Source: Vibrio sp. 99-70-13A1
Lineage (GTDB): Bacteria > Pseudomonadota > Gammaproteobacteria > Enterobacterales > Vibrionaceae
Assembly (NCBI RefSeq): GCF_013114625.1
Contig: NZ_VTXD01000017.1
Location: 1 to 64,000, forward strand
DNA length: 64,000 bases
Direction of reading: 5' to 3'
The notes below the pieces were generated by a model. The model saw only the letters and a list, made by a program, of their open reading frames with translations. It ran no database searches and was not told where the DNA came from. This document shows, in pieces, positions 8,861-18,773 of this stretch; positions within the stretch are counted from its first letter, which is position 1; every line of letters starts with the position of its first letter. A program made the position numbers and the translations under genes.

Positions 8861-11800
8861 ATGTTGAGTTGGTTCAGGGCTTTACTCGGAGGATTACTGT
8901 ATGTGTCCTTAACTATCACATCAGTGCATGCGCAATGGTTAGACGACCTTTACGACGGTAATATTCTCAGTGCAGAGCAAGCAATTATCGCAGGCGCTGA
9001 TGTTAATGCCTATGATCCCACCTTTGAAACATTCCCCATTTTTGTCGCACTATATTCAGAGCGAATTGACTCTATAGAAATGCTTCACCACCACGGGGCA
9101 AACCTAGAGCAAGAAGACGAATATGGTCGAACGGCGATGTTCGCAGCATTAGAAAAAGGAGACTTGCTAGCCGCTCAAATGCTACAAAAATTGGGCGCAT
9201 CCATTACCCCTAGAGAATCCAATGGAGTGACTGCCTTTCATTATGGAGTGCTTTCAGGTCGAGCAGATATTGTTGAATGGGTAATGTCTGAAGGTGTTGA
9301 TGTTAACCAAGCGGCCAATGACAATTGGAACGTAATTGATAGCATTTTCATGCTGGAAATGGAGGAGGTTGATCCGCAAATAGGGGAACTCATCCATAGG
9401 GCTGGGCTATCTTCTAAAACTCGTTCAGAAGAAGGGTATTCACTTTTAGATTGGGCAATTTCTTATGAGCATGACGATCTCGCTTTAAAATTACTCGTGC
9501 AAGGCTATACACCTTATGAAGTGATTGAAGGTACCTCATTAGTTGATTGGGCAGTGGACAGTTCCCCAGTGGTTGCGAATGCAATTCTCCAACTATTGAT
9601 TGATGATGCATCAAGAAAACAGCCATATCATGATTCAAATTACATGCGTTATCAGCAATTAAGATACAGTGCGAGGCTCAATAATATTGACGTTTTCAAC
9701 GATCAATTTGACCCTCTTCTTATTGATGAAGTTGACGCCTTTGGCAATTCGTTGCTTCAGATTGCAACGTCATATCAATCAAAAGAAATTCTCGGAATTT
9801 TAATCAACAACGGGGCTGATCTAAATATTGAATCCGAGCAGTTAGACTCAAGTATTAACCTTGCATTCTACGGATCTCAGTCTTTTGCTAAATTCTTCAC
9901 TGAGCAGTGTATTGCAAATGATCGTAGCGATGAATATATACACTTGGGGAGAAATGCTATCGCATTCAATTTCCCCAATATTTTTTATGAACTACTTCCC
10001 CTAATTAAGCCAGAAGAGCTACGTGAACTCGATCTCGACATGTTCTCATACGAAGAAGATATGCTAGCCATTTGGGTTGAAAGTGCATTGGTTCATAAAA
10101 ATGCCCAGCAAAGTATTAACTTGCTTCGTCAATATTTACCAAACCTAGAACAAGACAATCTATTTATTGAAGCATTGAAGAAAACGGACGTTTCAACATT
10201 AAATTCGCTAGAACACAATGAATACCTAGCCCGGTTATTGGCAATGGATGTTGATTCACTATCAGAAAGAAATCAGGATTCATACCAACAAAATATTTCA
10301 TTTCTGACTGAAAATATTGATCAGAAATTAAGCGTAGAAGAGATTAATAGGTTGGCAGAAAACCTTCTTTATAGCGGGCATTATTCAACAGTCATAGATT
10401 TACTTAAGGTGCACCAGCCACAAGATCCAACTTATTGGTTACTTAGTTTATTCGAGAGTGAACCGGAAGAGGACAAACAACACTTATATGATGAAATAGC
10501 GAATCAGTTAGTGACTTCTGGAGCACAATTGATAACCGAAGATATCGATGACTCCAGCCCATTGATATTGGGTTTTGGGCATGTTTCTGATTTGATTTGG
10601 GAAGGATGGCTTAGCCAAGTCGACCTCGCCAAGTTGACAGAAAACGACAGCGCTTCATTGATACGTACCGCGATAGAGAAAAGTAACACAGCAATCGCCA
10701 AGCTTATTGAACAAAAAAAGTTGGTATATCAACCGAGTTGGAATGAGCTACTTTGGCGTGCGATTGATAAAAAACAATACCCGCTAGCATTCAGTCTTTG
10801 GAGCCAAGGTGCTTATAGTGAGTCTTGGGACAGTTTTGGCATCCCGCTTATAACCAAATTATATTTAAGCTCTAATGATATTGCTTTCGAGCGTTGGGTG
10901 GCTGCAAGCCCAGTGGCTATCGAAGTGCTTGCTTTTGCTCCAGACCATCAGGAAAAATCGTTGCTTAGCTACGTGCTCAAAAACAATGATAGCGATTCAT
11001 ATCAAATACTTGTCGATAATGGATTGCAGATGTCTGTCGAGGTTGTTGGTGAAATTGCACAATACTCATCAGCTAACATGGTACTGGAACATCTGCCAAA
11101 ATTGTCCAAAAGTGAACAGCAATTCTTGCTACAAAAAACCATAACTGCCAATAATTTTGAATTGGTTAATGCGTTATTGGAGCACGGAGTCAACCCGCAT
11201 CAAAGAAATGAAAGCCGTCGAAACTCGTTTGATTTAGCGATTGATCAAGCAAATTCACAGATCATGGCGTTGTTAGATAGTTACTACCAAGTACCAGACG
11301 CTAAGTCGACTTCAGGGGAGTTGTTTGATGACCCCCATGTCAGATACTGGTCATGGTTAAATAATTTGGGTGATTACCAAACGCTTATTTCAAGTGTTGA
11401 GCGAAATGTACTCTCAGGGAATCCTCACCCCTTCGCTCGACATATTTGGTTAACTGTGCACGATAATCAGCGGGTGTTACCTAGCTCTTTCGATGATGTA
11501 GACGAGGGCTTAGTGAATGCCATGGGGGCGGGTTTTAAAGCTGAATTCTTAGCGACTGAAGGGAAGTGGACAGAGGCGATTACCGAATATGAAAAGGTCA
11601 CTCTCACCGAACAAGACTTGTGGTTGGTGAACAGAATCTCAGGTCACTACATCGATAATGGTGTTTTAGAAAAAGCGTGGGATTCATTAGAACAAGGGAT
11701 AAAAATCAGCCCTAACTTCTGGCAGCTAAACTGGCGCTATTTTGGCAGCGATTGGGTGAATAATGAAGCATTCAGAACTCGTCTAAAAACACTGATTTCA

Positions 11801-14800
11801 GACATTAGATTGGAAGGTACGATAGCTGTTGATATGGGTGAAAGAATCCTAGCAGACAGAGCTATCGACGACGTGAACTTACGAGAAATGAAACATAAGT
11901 GGCTAGATAAAACTTATGACTCTCGCTTAGCGACCTCTTTAAGCTACTTCTATTCAGGACGTGATTTTCAAGAGCGTTCATTGTCTTTACTTCAACAAGC
12001 GGTATCGAGTTACCCGTTTTATTCAAATGTATCGAAAATGCATGAGAATCTAGCCACACTCGGGCGTCATGAACAACTCGCCGCTAGCGCATTACTTCGT
12101 GCCCGATGGTATAGCCAATTATTGGATACTTGGGCGGATAAACAACAACGTTATACTGCTTCAGCTTATCGCCAGAGCGGAGATAAAGGCCGCGCATACG
12201 ACATATTTTCCTCTATCGAAAACCCAGATTCTGTTTTACTGGCGCTCAATCGTGCAGCGCTTTATATGACAGACAAGCATTACGCTAAAGTTGTCCGTAC
12301 GCTTGAGCCATTTTTGACGTCTGGTGAGTTAGGAGAATATGAATGGAGGATTTATATTCAGAGCTTGTCCTATATAGGTGAAACCGCTTTAGCGATAGAT
12401 GCATTCAAGAGCGCATTGTCGTTTATTTCTTATCCTGAAGCTCGTTTATATCTCGAAGGAATCAAGCAATACAACAAAGCAAATATGCCCAAACAAGCCA
12501 GTGAGTTACTTGAATTGGCACTGAAATCTCACCCAACAAATGTATCTCTTAATCAGGAATACGCTAAGCAACTGATTAAAGAGCACCAAGCTGACAAAGC
12601 CGTAGAGCTTCTCAATAAGGTAAGTGATGTATACCCAGAAGATAAATCACTCCTAAATGCCTTATTTAACGCCTTGGTGGCTCAAGATACTGAGCTGTCA
12701 GCGAAGCGACATTTTTTTGAGAGAGCAATGCAACAGGCTTGGAATGACACCTTGCTTGATTTGGTTGCCGATAAATCAAGTGATGCATCTAAAGTCTGGT
12801 TAGCGTTGCTTGAGTCAGACCCTACCAACTTTAATGCAACGTTACAGATGCTAGAAATTGAAGCGTTAAAAGATGATTTTGATGCTGCGTTGAACTGGTT
12901 AAATAAAGCCGCCCTGATTATTAATTCTGCCTCAGAGAAAAATGATTGGGTATGGAATAAAACTTGGCTAGTGAACCGCCAAAATAAGCGTTTTAAATTG
13001 CCTAAAGAGGATTTACAAAAACACCTGAAAGATTGGGAAAGCTATAAAGATAACTTCGGATATTTAGTGACTTACCATCGAAATGCGGCTGAGATTTATT
13101 TTGCGATGGATGATTTCGCAAATGCAGGAAAGCATATCAAGCTCTATAGTGAACTGTACCCTGACAGCACCAATGTATATACGATACTGGTTCAGAATTA
13201 CCATAATTATCTGCCTAACTCTTCTGTTTATGGGTATGGCTATCGAATGGTAAAACGAGATCCTTATAGCGGAGGGAAGGTAAATACTTTTGCAAGAAAT
13301 GCGCTTTATTGGGGACAAGGGACGGATGCGATAGCACTTAAGTTTTTGAACGATGCAAGAAGTCGAGGCGTAAAAGTAAGCAAGAAGCTAGAACAAAAAG
13401 CATTGAGTGATTTAGGTGACCATTTAGCTGGATTTCTAAGTTACCGATTCGATAGAGGTATCTCTTCTTCACTGAGATATGTTGGTTGGTTTGATTCGAT
13501 GCGTGAAGAAGCGTTATCTGGTGAAGGTAATATTGTTCGACAACGAGATTATAACGGTTTGGCTGAAGTAGAAATCGTTCTGCCAAATGGCGAAGTTTAC
13601 CTACAACGAGATGATCCTAAAATTGGAAAACCAGTCTACATGAGCAAGGGTGCCTCTTATTTAGAAATTGCTTACGACGAGCGAGGAAACCTCACGCTAA
13701 TTAAGAGTGCTAATGGCAACTCAGTTGAATTGATATACGACCTAAATGACAATATTTCCTTAATGCTCACTCCAGAAGTCGAGATGTCATTTCAATACAA
13801 TGCGAATAATAAACCGATTGAAATCGCGACGAAGGGGCTAGGATCTTTAATAGTTGAGTACGACAGTGCTGGTGACATTACACGCACCTATAGCGAAGAA
13901 GGGCACAAGCTTGCACTGCGTATAACACAAAGCTTTCAAGCGATGATGTCACTTGTTCAAAGTACTCAAACTGCGCAAAGAGAATACCGATTACCTGAGA
14001 TCAATAGGCAAGATGATCAAATTGAAAAACTCGAATTTGATTATCGTAATGCATTCTATTCTGATGCACCCGAATCTACGCAAGCTATCTTCAATAGTGG
14101 ATTAGCCTTAGCGATTCATTTGTCAGAAAACCTGACCCACAACAGTTCGTATGCTTCAGAGCTTCTGGAGATAAGTTACGAGACTTTTGAAAATTACCAA
14201 GCGGATGATAAATGGCAAGAATCCGTTGCTCAGTTCGTTAGGTTTTGGTTTGAAACTCAAAGTAAAACTCGCCCTTTAGGTTTATTTGAAGAAGAGCTAG
14301 CCACCGTTCAAAGTATGCGTGTTTGGTTAAACCGTCACAGTGATAACAGTGCAATTAAAGCGATTAGTGATTCCATTAGTCATATTGCCTTCAGAGAAAT
14401 CCAAGAACAGAGCTGGCGACAAAATAGCATTCTCTCAAATACTGGTTATTGGTACAGAACCTCATTGCCTGATATTGAGGGGTTAGAGCTAGATGCTTCT
14501 GAAGTTACGTCAATGCTGGCGCTTGAAAATGGTGATGTTTTGGTTGGTACGCAAAATGGGCTCATTCTCAAGCGAGACAACTTTTGGAGCTGGTTCAACT
14601 ATGACGGCGTAAGTCGTAAGCTGATTAGAAGTGGTGACAAGCCCGACTCTGCAATGCGAATGAATGTAGAGAATATCGTTCAGTCGAATAGTGGGTTTAT
14701 TTACATCGCAACTCAAGGTGGATTATTTGTTAGCGACAGTGAAGATAAAGTCGTTCGCTGGAATGGTATTGAAGATGACCTGACTTCTGAGCTCATTGCT

Positions 14801-17800
14801 CATGTTGAAAATGATGACAACCAAATTTGGGTAGCAATTGAAAGTCAAATTATTCAGTTGGATGAATCAAAAAGCTCGGCATCTACCGCGCTAGAATTAG
14901 ACTTTACTATAGATGAATTCAAACGCCTTGATGATGAGCACTGGCTCGTGCTTTCTGGAGAGAATTTACATTTAGTGGCAGAAAGCGGTCAATCAATATT
15001 GATAACGGCGGGCGTTGAATTTTATGTGTGGCGAACCGATGAGAGCACATTGTGGTGGTGGGATGGAAAAGTTCTCCAATCTCGCGAGTACTACGCTGGT
15101 GAGCTTGATAGCGTAAATATAATTGCAGACACAAGCACTTTACCGATGAGCCAGCGTGTTATTGGATTTACCGAATTAAACGTTCCAGAACTAGGGAATT
15201 CACCTGTCGTTTTAACCGATAAGGGGCTCGGGGTTTGGCATAAGCAACGTTTTCATTTGATTGAACTGCCATATGAGGAATTACGTGGTGGGCTCAGTGT
15301 AGGACCGATTGCGGCTGCCAGTAACTCAGCTGGAGACTGGACTTTGCTTACTCAAGAAGGAGTTTATGATTTTGCACTAAGCCGTAGTAGCCGCTTTGAT
15401 AGCTTAGGTAAAACAACCGACCTGAGATACATCGAAGAATTTGGGATGACATTTGCCGCCACAGGCAGAGAGATCTATGCCTTCTTCGAAGAGGAAGAAA
15501 GTATCGAACCTATAAGATTCAGTGGTGTTAACGCGAGAGTGCTTCGTCAAACGTCATCAGGCGATTTGATAACTCACGATGGGCGAACGGTGGTTAAGAT
15601 TGAAGTCGGCTCTTCAGATACTATTGAATTATTTGATGCAACCAGTGAACATGAAAACCGAAAAATTGAAGACATATTTGTAGATACGGATGATTCAATT
15701 TGGGTCGTTGCAGGCGCCGACTTATTCCATTGGAATGAAGGAGAGCTTGAACATTTCAATTACTACATAGACCCTAAACGTTTCCCTTCTCGCAGTAACA
15801 TGCTGGTTAAAGTCTTTAGAGATTTACAAGGGGACTTGTATGTAGTGGCTTCCGATGAAGGGCATTTAGATCACCAAGGCGTTTACTTAGACGGCGGGCT
15901 ATTAAAGCTAGGGGAATTTGGCTTTGAACGAGTAAAAACCAGTGAGAAGCCTAATTGGTTTACGCTGGGTTACACACCAATATCTAATGATAAAGCGATC
16001 GTTTCAACGGGAAGAAGTTTCTTACTTGATAACAAAGGCAAATGGCGTTCATTCGAGACGGCAGGAGATGTGAGCTATCAAGAACTTCATGATCGTACAC
16101 AAATGCTATTTCTTGGTCGACAAGGCGTAAAAATGGGCAGTGATGATGCTTGGTTATTCCCTTCGGCTGCCGGGGTGGTTATGTACCAACAATCAGGATG
16201 GCTTTACCCAGATAGGCTCAACCAGCTCTTGATCGAAGATCAATCATTTGGTCAATATGGTGCTCGTGTTGTTCATGCAGTGAGTGTGGATGGGCAAGGT
16301 AGGGTCTTTGTTGCCACCGACCTCGGTGTAACCTTGTATAACGCTGGTGGATTGGCTTCATTGCTCAGTGATCATGATATGGGAACCCAAGTCTTTTTAG
16401 CTTCCAATACCGATATTCAAAATGAAATATCTTCAGTATTTTTAGACAACATCCCTAAAGATTCGGAGCAAGGAAAGCTGATTTCAAAGTATCACTCCGT
16501 AGAAGATGAAATTGAGTTGTTGGAGGTTGAGCTAGAAAGCCAAACCGACAGAGAAAATTCGGTAATGACCGAGATCAGCAAGATAGAAAACCCAAAAAAC
16601 AAAACGGCTAAGCAGTTACAAAAAGAACTTAAGCGTAAAGAGCGGTCAAGACAAAGGCTACTTGCGAATTTAGAACGCGATCATACCGCTTTGTACCAAA
16701 TGCTACGTGTTGACCCACGCGAAATCAGTGCTCTGAACGATAAGCTCAATTCGGAACAATTACTGGTTCAATTCATCCCAACTCCGGATAAATTACTGAC
16801 TCAAGTGGTTTCCAAAGAGGGGGCTAATGTGTTCGAGATAGCCGTTAAACAGAGCGAACTGAATCGTCACATTTCGCTAGTGAATTATGGGCTTCGTCAA
16901 CAAGCGCTAACATTAAATGTCGAAGTCGAAAATGCACCATTTGAACAAGTTCGAGGGTTTATAAAATCGGGTCCTACGGGGAGTAAAGAGGAAGTGATGC
17001 AAAGCCTATCATGGCTTTACGATAAGCTTCTTCGTCCGATAGAAGGGCTGTTAGATGATAAACAGGAGATTTACATCACCCCTGCTGGTCAATTGAACTA
17101 TGTGCCATTTGCTGCGCTCATTCGTTCAAACGAGCCTAGCCTAGAGTACGCCATTGAACGGTATCCAATCGGTATATTACCTTCTCTTTACCATTTTAAT
17201 TTGATAGCTGATGGGGAAGAATCCTTAAATGATATGGCGCTGTTTGTGTCTGATCCCGATGGGTCGTTACCAGGCGCAAGGCATGAGGTACAAGCCATTG
17301 AAAGTATTTATTCTGATGAATCAATCGTGCTGGAAGGCGAAGAAGCATCCATTGATGAACTTGAAAGTTACGCATTTGATAGCCAAGTAATCCACTTTGC
17401 AACACATGGGGTTCTAGATTCACAGGATCCAGCAGATAGCTTCTTGTTAATGGCTAATAATCAACGTCTCGGTGTTATTGATATATCAATGATGGACCTG
17501 CAAGAAACTGACCTTGTTGTGTTGTCTGCTTGTGAATCGGGAATTGGGATAAAAGGCTTAGAATATGCGTCTATGGCAAGAGCATTTGCCCACGCTAAAG
17601 TGCCTACGGTGGTGGCGAGTTATTGGCAAGTGAATGACGCCGCAACATCAGAGTTAATGCGCATTTTTTATAATGAACTGAAAACGCCTAATCAAAATAA
17701 ATTTGTCGCGTTAGCTAAAGCGCAAAGAGCGATGATAGCCAAGCAGGGAGATCTTGCAGACCCTGCCGCTTGGTCGAGTTTCGCTGTGTTTGGTAAGCCC

Positions 17801-17803
17801 TAG
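8861..17803 (+). CDS. Giant exported ankyrin/TPR/YD/beta-propeller protein with C-terminal CHAT protease domain
   Basis: A 2,980-residue exported protein ending in a CHAT (caspase HetF-associated with TPRs) protease domain. It begins with a signal peptide ending near SVHAQW. Ankyrin-type repeats follow at residues 30-160 and about 295-330 (for example ILINNGADLNIE), with another near 770-810. TPR-like helical repeats span roughly 880-1500. YD/RHS-like repeats (YDERGNLTLIKSANGNS, YDSAGDITRTYSEEG) lie at about 1600-1690. A propeller of the two-component-regulator type (DVLVGTQNGL, IYIATQGGLFVS, VFVATDLGVTLY) covers about 1880-2490. A coiled coil sits at 2540-2610 and CHAT at 2626-2980, with the expected dyad His2849 (ATHG) and Cys2891 (SACESG). 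The architecture suggests a sensor scaffold that controls the protease. Substrate and trigger are unknown. The signal peptide places it in the periplasm or outside, unlike the well-known cytosolic CHAT proteins. Confidence 0.88.
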   Translation: MLSWFRALLGGLLYVSLTITSVHAQWLDDLYDGNILSAEQAIIAGADVNAYDPTFETFPIFVALYSERIDSIEMLHHHGANLEQEDEYGRTAMFAALEKGDLLAAQMLQKLGASITPRESNGVTAFHYGVLSGRADIVEWVMSEGVDVNQAANDNWNVIDSIFMLEMEEVDPQIGELIHRAGLSSKTRSEEGYSLLDWAISYEHDDLALKLLVQGYTPYEVIEGTSLVDWAVDSSPVVANAILQLLIDDASRKQPYHDSNYMRYQQLRYSARLNNIDVFNDQFDPLLIDEVDAFGNSLLQIATSYQSKEILGILINNGADLNIESEQLDSSINLAFYGSQSFAKFFTEQCIANDRSDEYIHLGRNAIAFNFPNIFYELLPLIKPEELRELDLDMFSYEEDMLAIWVESALVHKNAQQSINLLRQYLPNLEQDNLFIEALKKTDVSTLNSLEHNEYLARLLAMDVDSLSERNQDSYQQNISFLTENIDQKLSVEEINRLAENLLYSGHYSTVIDLLKVHQPQDPTYWLLSLFESEPEEDKQHLYDEIANQLVTSGAQLITEDIDDSSPLILGFGHVSDLIWEGWLSQVDLAKLTENDSASLIRTAIEKSNTAIAKLIEQKKLVYQPSWNELLWRAIDKKQYPLAFSLWSQGAYSESWDSFGIPLITKLYLSSNDIAFERWVAASPVAIEVLAFAPDHQEKSLLSYVLKNNDSDSYQILVDNGLQMSVEVVGEIAQYSSANMVLEHLPKLSKSEQQFLLQKTITANNFELVNALLEHGVNPHQRNESRRNSFDLAIDQANSQIMALLDSYYQVPDAKSTSGELFDDPHVRYWSWLNNLGDYQTLISSVERNVLSGNPHPFARHIWLTVHDNQRVLPSSFDDVDEGLVNAMGAGFKAEFLATEGKWTEAITEYEKVTLTEQDLWLVNRISGHYIDNGVLEKAWDSLEQGIKISPNFWQLNWRYFGSDWVNNEAFRTRLKTLISDIRLEGTIAVDMGERILADRAIDDVNLREMKHKWLDKTYDSRLATSLSYFYSGRDFQERSLSLLQQAVSSYPFYSNVSKMHENLATLGRHEQLAASALLRARWYSQLLDTWADKQQRYTASAYRQSGDKGRAYDIFSSIENPDSVLLALNRAALYMTDKHYAKVVRTLEPFLTSGELGEYEWRIYIQSLSYIGETALAIDAFKSALSFISYPEARLYLEGIKQYNKANMPKQASELLELALKSHPTNVSLNQEYAKQLIKEHQADKAVELLNKVSDVYPEDKSLLNALFNALVAQDTELSAKRHFFERAMQQAWNDTLLDLVADKSSDASKVWLALLESDPTNFNATLQMLEIEALKDDFDAALNWLNKAALIINSASEKNDWVWNKTWLVNRQNKRFKLPKEDLQKHLKDWESYKDNFGYLVTYHRNAAEIYFAMDDFANAGKHIKLYSELYPDSTNVYTILVQNYHNYLPNSSVYGYGYRMVKRDPYSGGKVNTFARNALYWGQGTDAIALKFLNDARSRGVKVSKKLEQKALSDLGDHLAGFLSYRFDRGISSSLRYVGWFDSMREEALSGEGNIVRQRDYNGLAEVEIVLPNGEVYLQRDDPKIGKPVYMSKGASYLEIAYDERGNLTLIKSANGNSVELIYDLNDNISLMLTPEVEMSFQYNANNKPIEIATKGLGSLIVEYDSAGDITRTYSEEGHKLALRITQSFQAMMSLVQSTQTAQREYRLPEINRQDDQIEKLEFDYRNAFYSDAPESTQAIFNSGLALAIHLSENLTHNSSYASELLEISYETFENYQADDKWQESVAQFVRFWFETQSKTRPLGLFEEELATVQSMRVWLNRHSDNSAIKAISDSISHIAFREIQEQSWRQNSILSNTGYWYRTSLPDIEGLELDASEVTSMLALENGDVLVGTQNGLILKRDNFWSWFNYDGVSRKLIRSGDKPDSAMRMNVENIVQSNSGFIYIATQGGLFVSDSEDKVVRWNGIEDDLTSELIAHVENDDNQIWVAIESQIIQLDESKSSASTALELDFTIDEFKRLDDEHWLVLSGENLHLVAESGQSILITAGVEFYVWRTDESTLWWWDGKVLQSREYYAGELDSVNIIADTSTLPMSQRVIGFTELNVPELGNSPVVLTDKGLGVWHKQRFHLIELPYEELRGGLSVGPIAAASNSAGDWTLLTQEGVYDFALSRSSRFDSLGKTTDLRYIEEFGMTFAATGREIYAFFEEEESIEPIRFSGVNARVLRQTSSGDLITHDGRTVVKIEVGSSDTIELFDATSEHENRKIEDIFVDTDDSIWVVAGADLFHWNEGELEHFNYYIDPKRFPSRSNMLVKVFRDLQGDLYVVASDEGHLDHQGVYLDGGLLKLGEFGFERVKTSEKPNWFTLGYTPISNDKAIVSTGRSFLLDNKGKWRSFETAGDVSYQELHDRTQMLFLGRQGVKMGSDDAWLFPSAAGVVMYQQSGWLYPDRLNQLLIEDQSFGQYGARVVHAVSVDGQGRVFVATDLGVTLYNAGGLASLLSDHDMGTQVFLASNTDIQNEISSVFLDNIPKDSEQGKLISKYHSVEDEIELLEVELESQTDRENSVMTEISKIENPKNKTAKQLQKELKRKERSRQRLLANLERDHTALYQMLRVDPREISALNDKLNSEQLLVQFIPTPDKLLTQVVSKEGANVFEIAVKQSELNRHISLVNYGLRQQALTLNVEVENAPFEQVRGFIKSGPTGSKEEVMQSLSWLYDKLLRPIEGLLDDKQEIYITPAGQLNYVPFAALIRSNEPSLEYAIERYPIGILPSLYHFNLIADGEESLNDMALFVSDPDGSLPGARHEVQAIESIYSDESIVLEGEEASIDELESYAFDSQVIHFATHGVLDSQDPADSFLLMANNQRLGVIDISMMDLQETDLVVLSACESGIGIKGLEYASMARAFAHAKVPTVVASYWQVNDAATSELMRIFYNELKTPNQNKFVALAKAQRAMIAKQGDLADPAAWSSFAVFGKP

Positions 17804-17947
17804 TATAAATTCGGTTAATTATTAAGCAAAAGTGTGATGCTTCACTCACTGAATTATTCAAAGTGATTCATTATTAAATAGACATCACCGAAGTTATCTA
17901 TCGATTTTTTCTATCGAAGCACCTATTAATTAGGGAAGGACCTCTAT

Positions 17948-18616
17948 ATGAAATTGAAAGCGCTTAGCATACTTATCGCCTCAAGCTATGCCTGCATGGT
18001 TACAGCCGCGGATATGAATGTGAATCAAGAAGCAAAAGCTGCTAAAGATCCGCACATTGCAAACTTGTCTCTTGTCCAACAATTAGCGGATGTAGGTTTT
18101 GAACAAAAAGATCCATTGATACTCATGACTGCCGCGAAAATATATGCAATGACACCGACTAAGGAAATGGAGCGAACTAAAGAGTCTGAAGGCGGTGTCG
18201 AATCTAAAAAAACTACGGATATGACCGTTGATTTTGATAGCTTGCTTGATTATGCCAAAGAGTATTCTGGGGATAATGAATCTTACTTAGCAATGATCTC
18301 AGAAATTGAGAGTGTTAAGACGAGAGGTAGAACAAGCGGCCCTGCGATTTCTACTGACAGAGTCGAAGCGGGAGCGACAGATACTTATTATATTCGTTAT
18401 AGAGGAGACCGACTCGCTGAATTAATGATAATTGGTGACGGTGATACCGATCTAGATGTGTATGTTTATGATGAGAGAGGCAATAGCATCTGCAAGGATG
18501 ATGATTACTCAGACAAAATGTATTGCAGCTGGGTACCGGCATGGACTGGTGAGTTTGAAATCAAAATAAAGAACCGTGGCAATGTTTACAACGTGTACGA
18601 CATCTTGACTAACTAG
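17948..18616 (+). CDS. Secreted protein with C-terminal PPC-like domain
   Basis: Exported protein of 222 residues. The signal peptide (MKLKALSILIASSYACMVTAA) is followed by a helical, charged region to about residue 125 and then a compact beta domain. That domain begins near DRVEAGATDTYYIRYRGD and contains GDGDTDLDVYVYDERG, CKDDDYSDKMYC and GEFEIKIKNRG, the pattern of bacterial pre-peptidase C-terminal (PPC) domains. Two cysteines could form a disulfide. An AGGGAAGGA site precedes the ATG. It starts 144 bases after the giant CHAT gene on the same strand and may be co-transcribed. PPC domains usually accompany secreted proteases, so it could be a partner or substrate of the neighbour; that is inference. 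Confidence 0.75.
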   Translation: MKLKALSILIASSYACMVTAADMNVNQEAKAAKDPHIANLSLVQQLADVGFEQKDPLILMTAAKIYAMTPTKEMERTKESEGGVESKKTTDMTVDFDSLLDYAKEYSGDNESYLAMISEIESVKTRGRTSGPAISTDRVEAGATDTYYIRYRGDRLAELMIIGDGDTDLDVYVYDERGNSICKDDDYSDKMYCSWVPAWTGEFEIKIKNRGNVYNVYDILTN

Positions 18617-18627
18617 AGTAGCTTAAC

Positions 18628-18654
18628 CCCACCAACTTTGGTTGTGTTGGTGGG
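18628..18654 (+). terminator. Hairpin after the PPC protein gene
   Basis: A perfect 9-bp stem, CCCACCAAC (18628-18636) / GTTGGTGGG (18646-18654), begins 12 bases after the stop. There is no T-run, so termination is likely but not certain. Confidence 0.5.
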
Positions 18655-18715
18655 TGAAAATCAGATTCTGTGAGTACTTTGGGCGTATTGCGTCCATATT
18701 CTATTTTGACTTATG

Positions 18716-18739
18716 TTAACTAATTAACTAATTAACTAA
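18716..18739. repeat. Three tandem copies of the octamer TTAACTAA
   Basis: TTAACTAA is repeated three times exactly between the convergent PPC and hydrolase genes. No function is evident. Confidence 0.8.
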
Positions 18740-18773
18740 TTATCCAAATATCAATTTTCCCTTCTATCTATGC

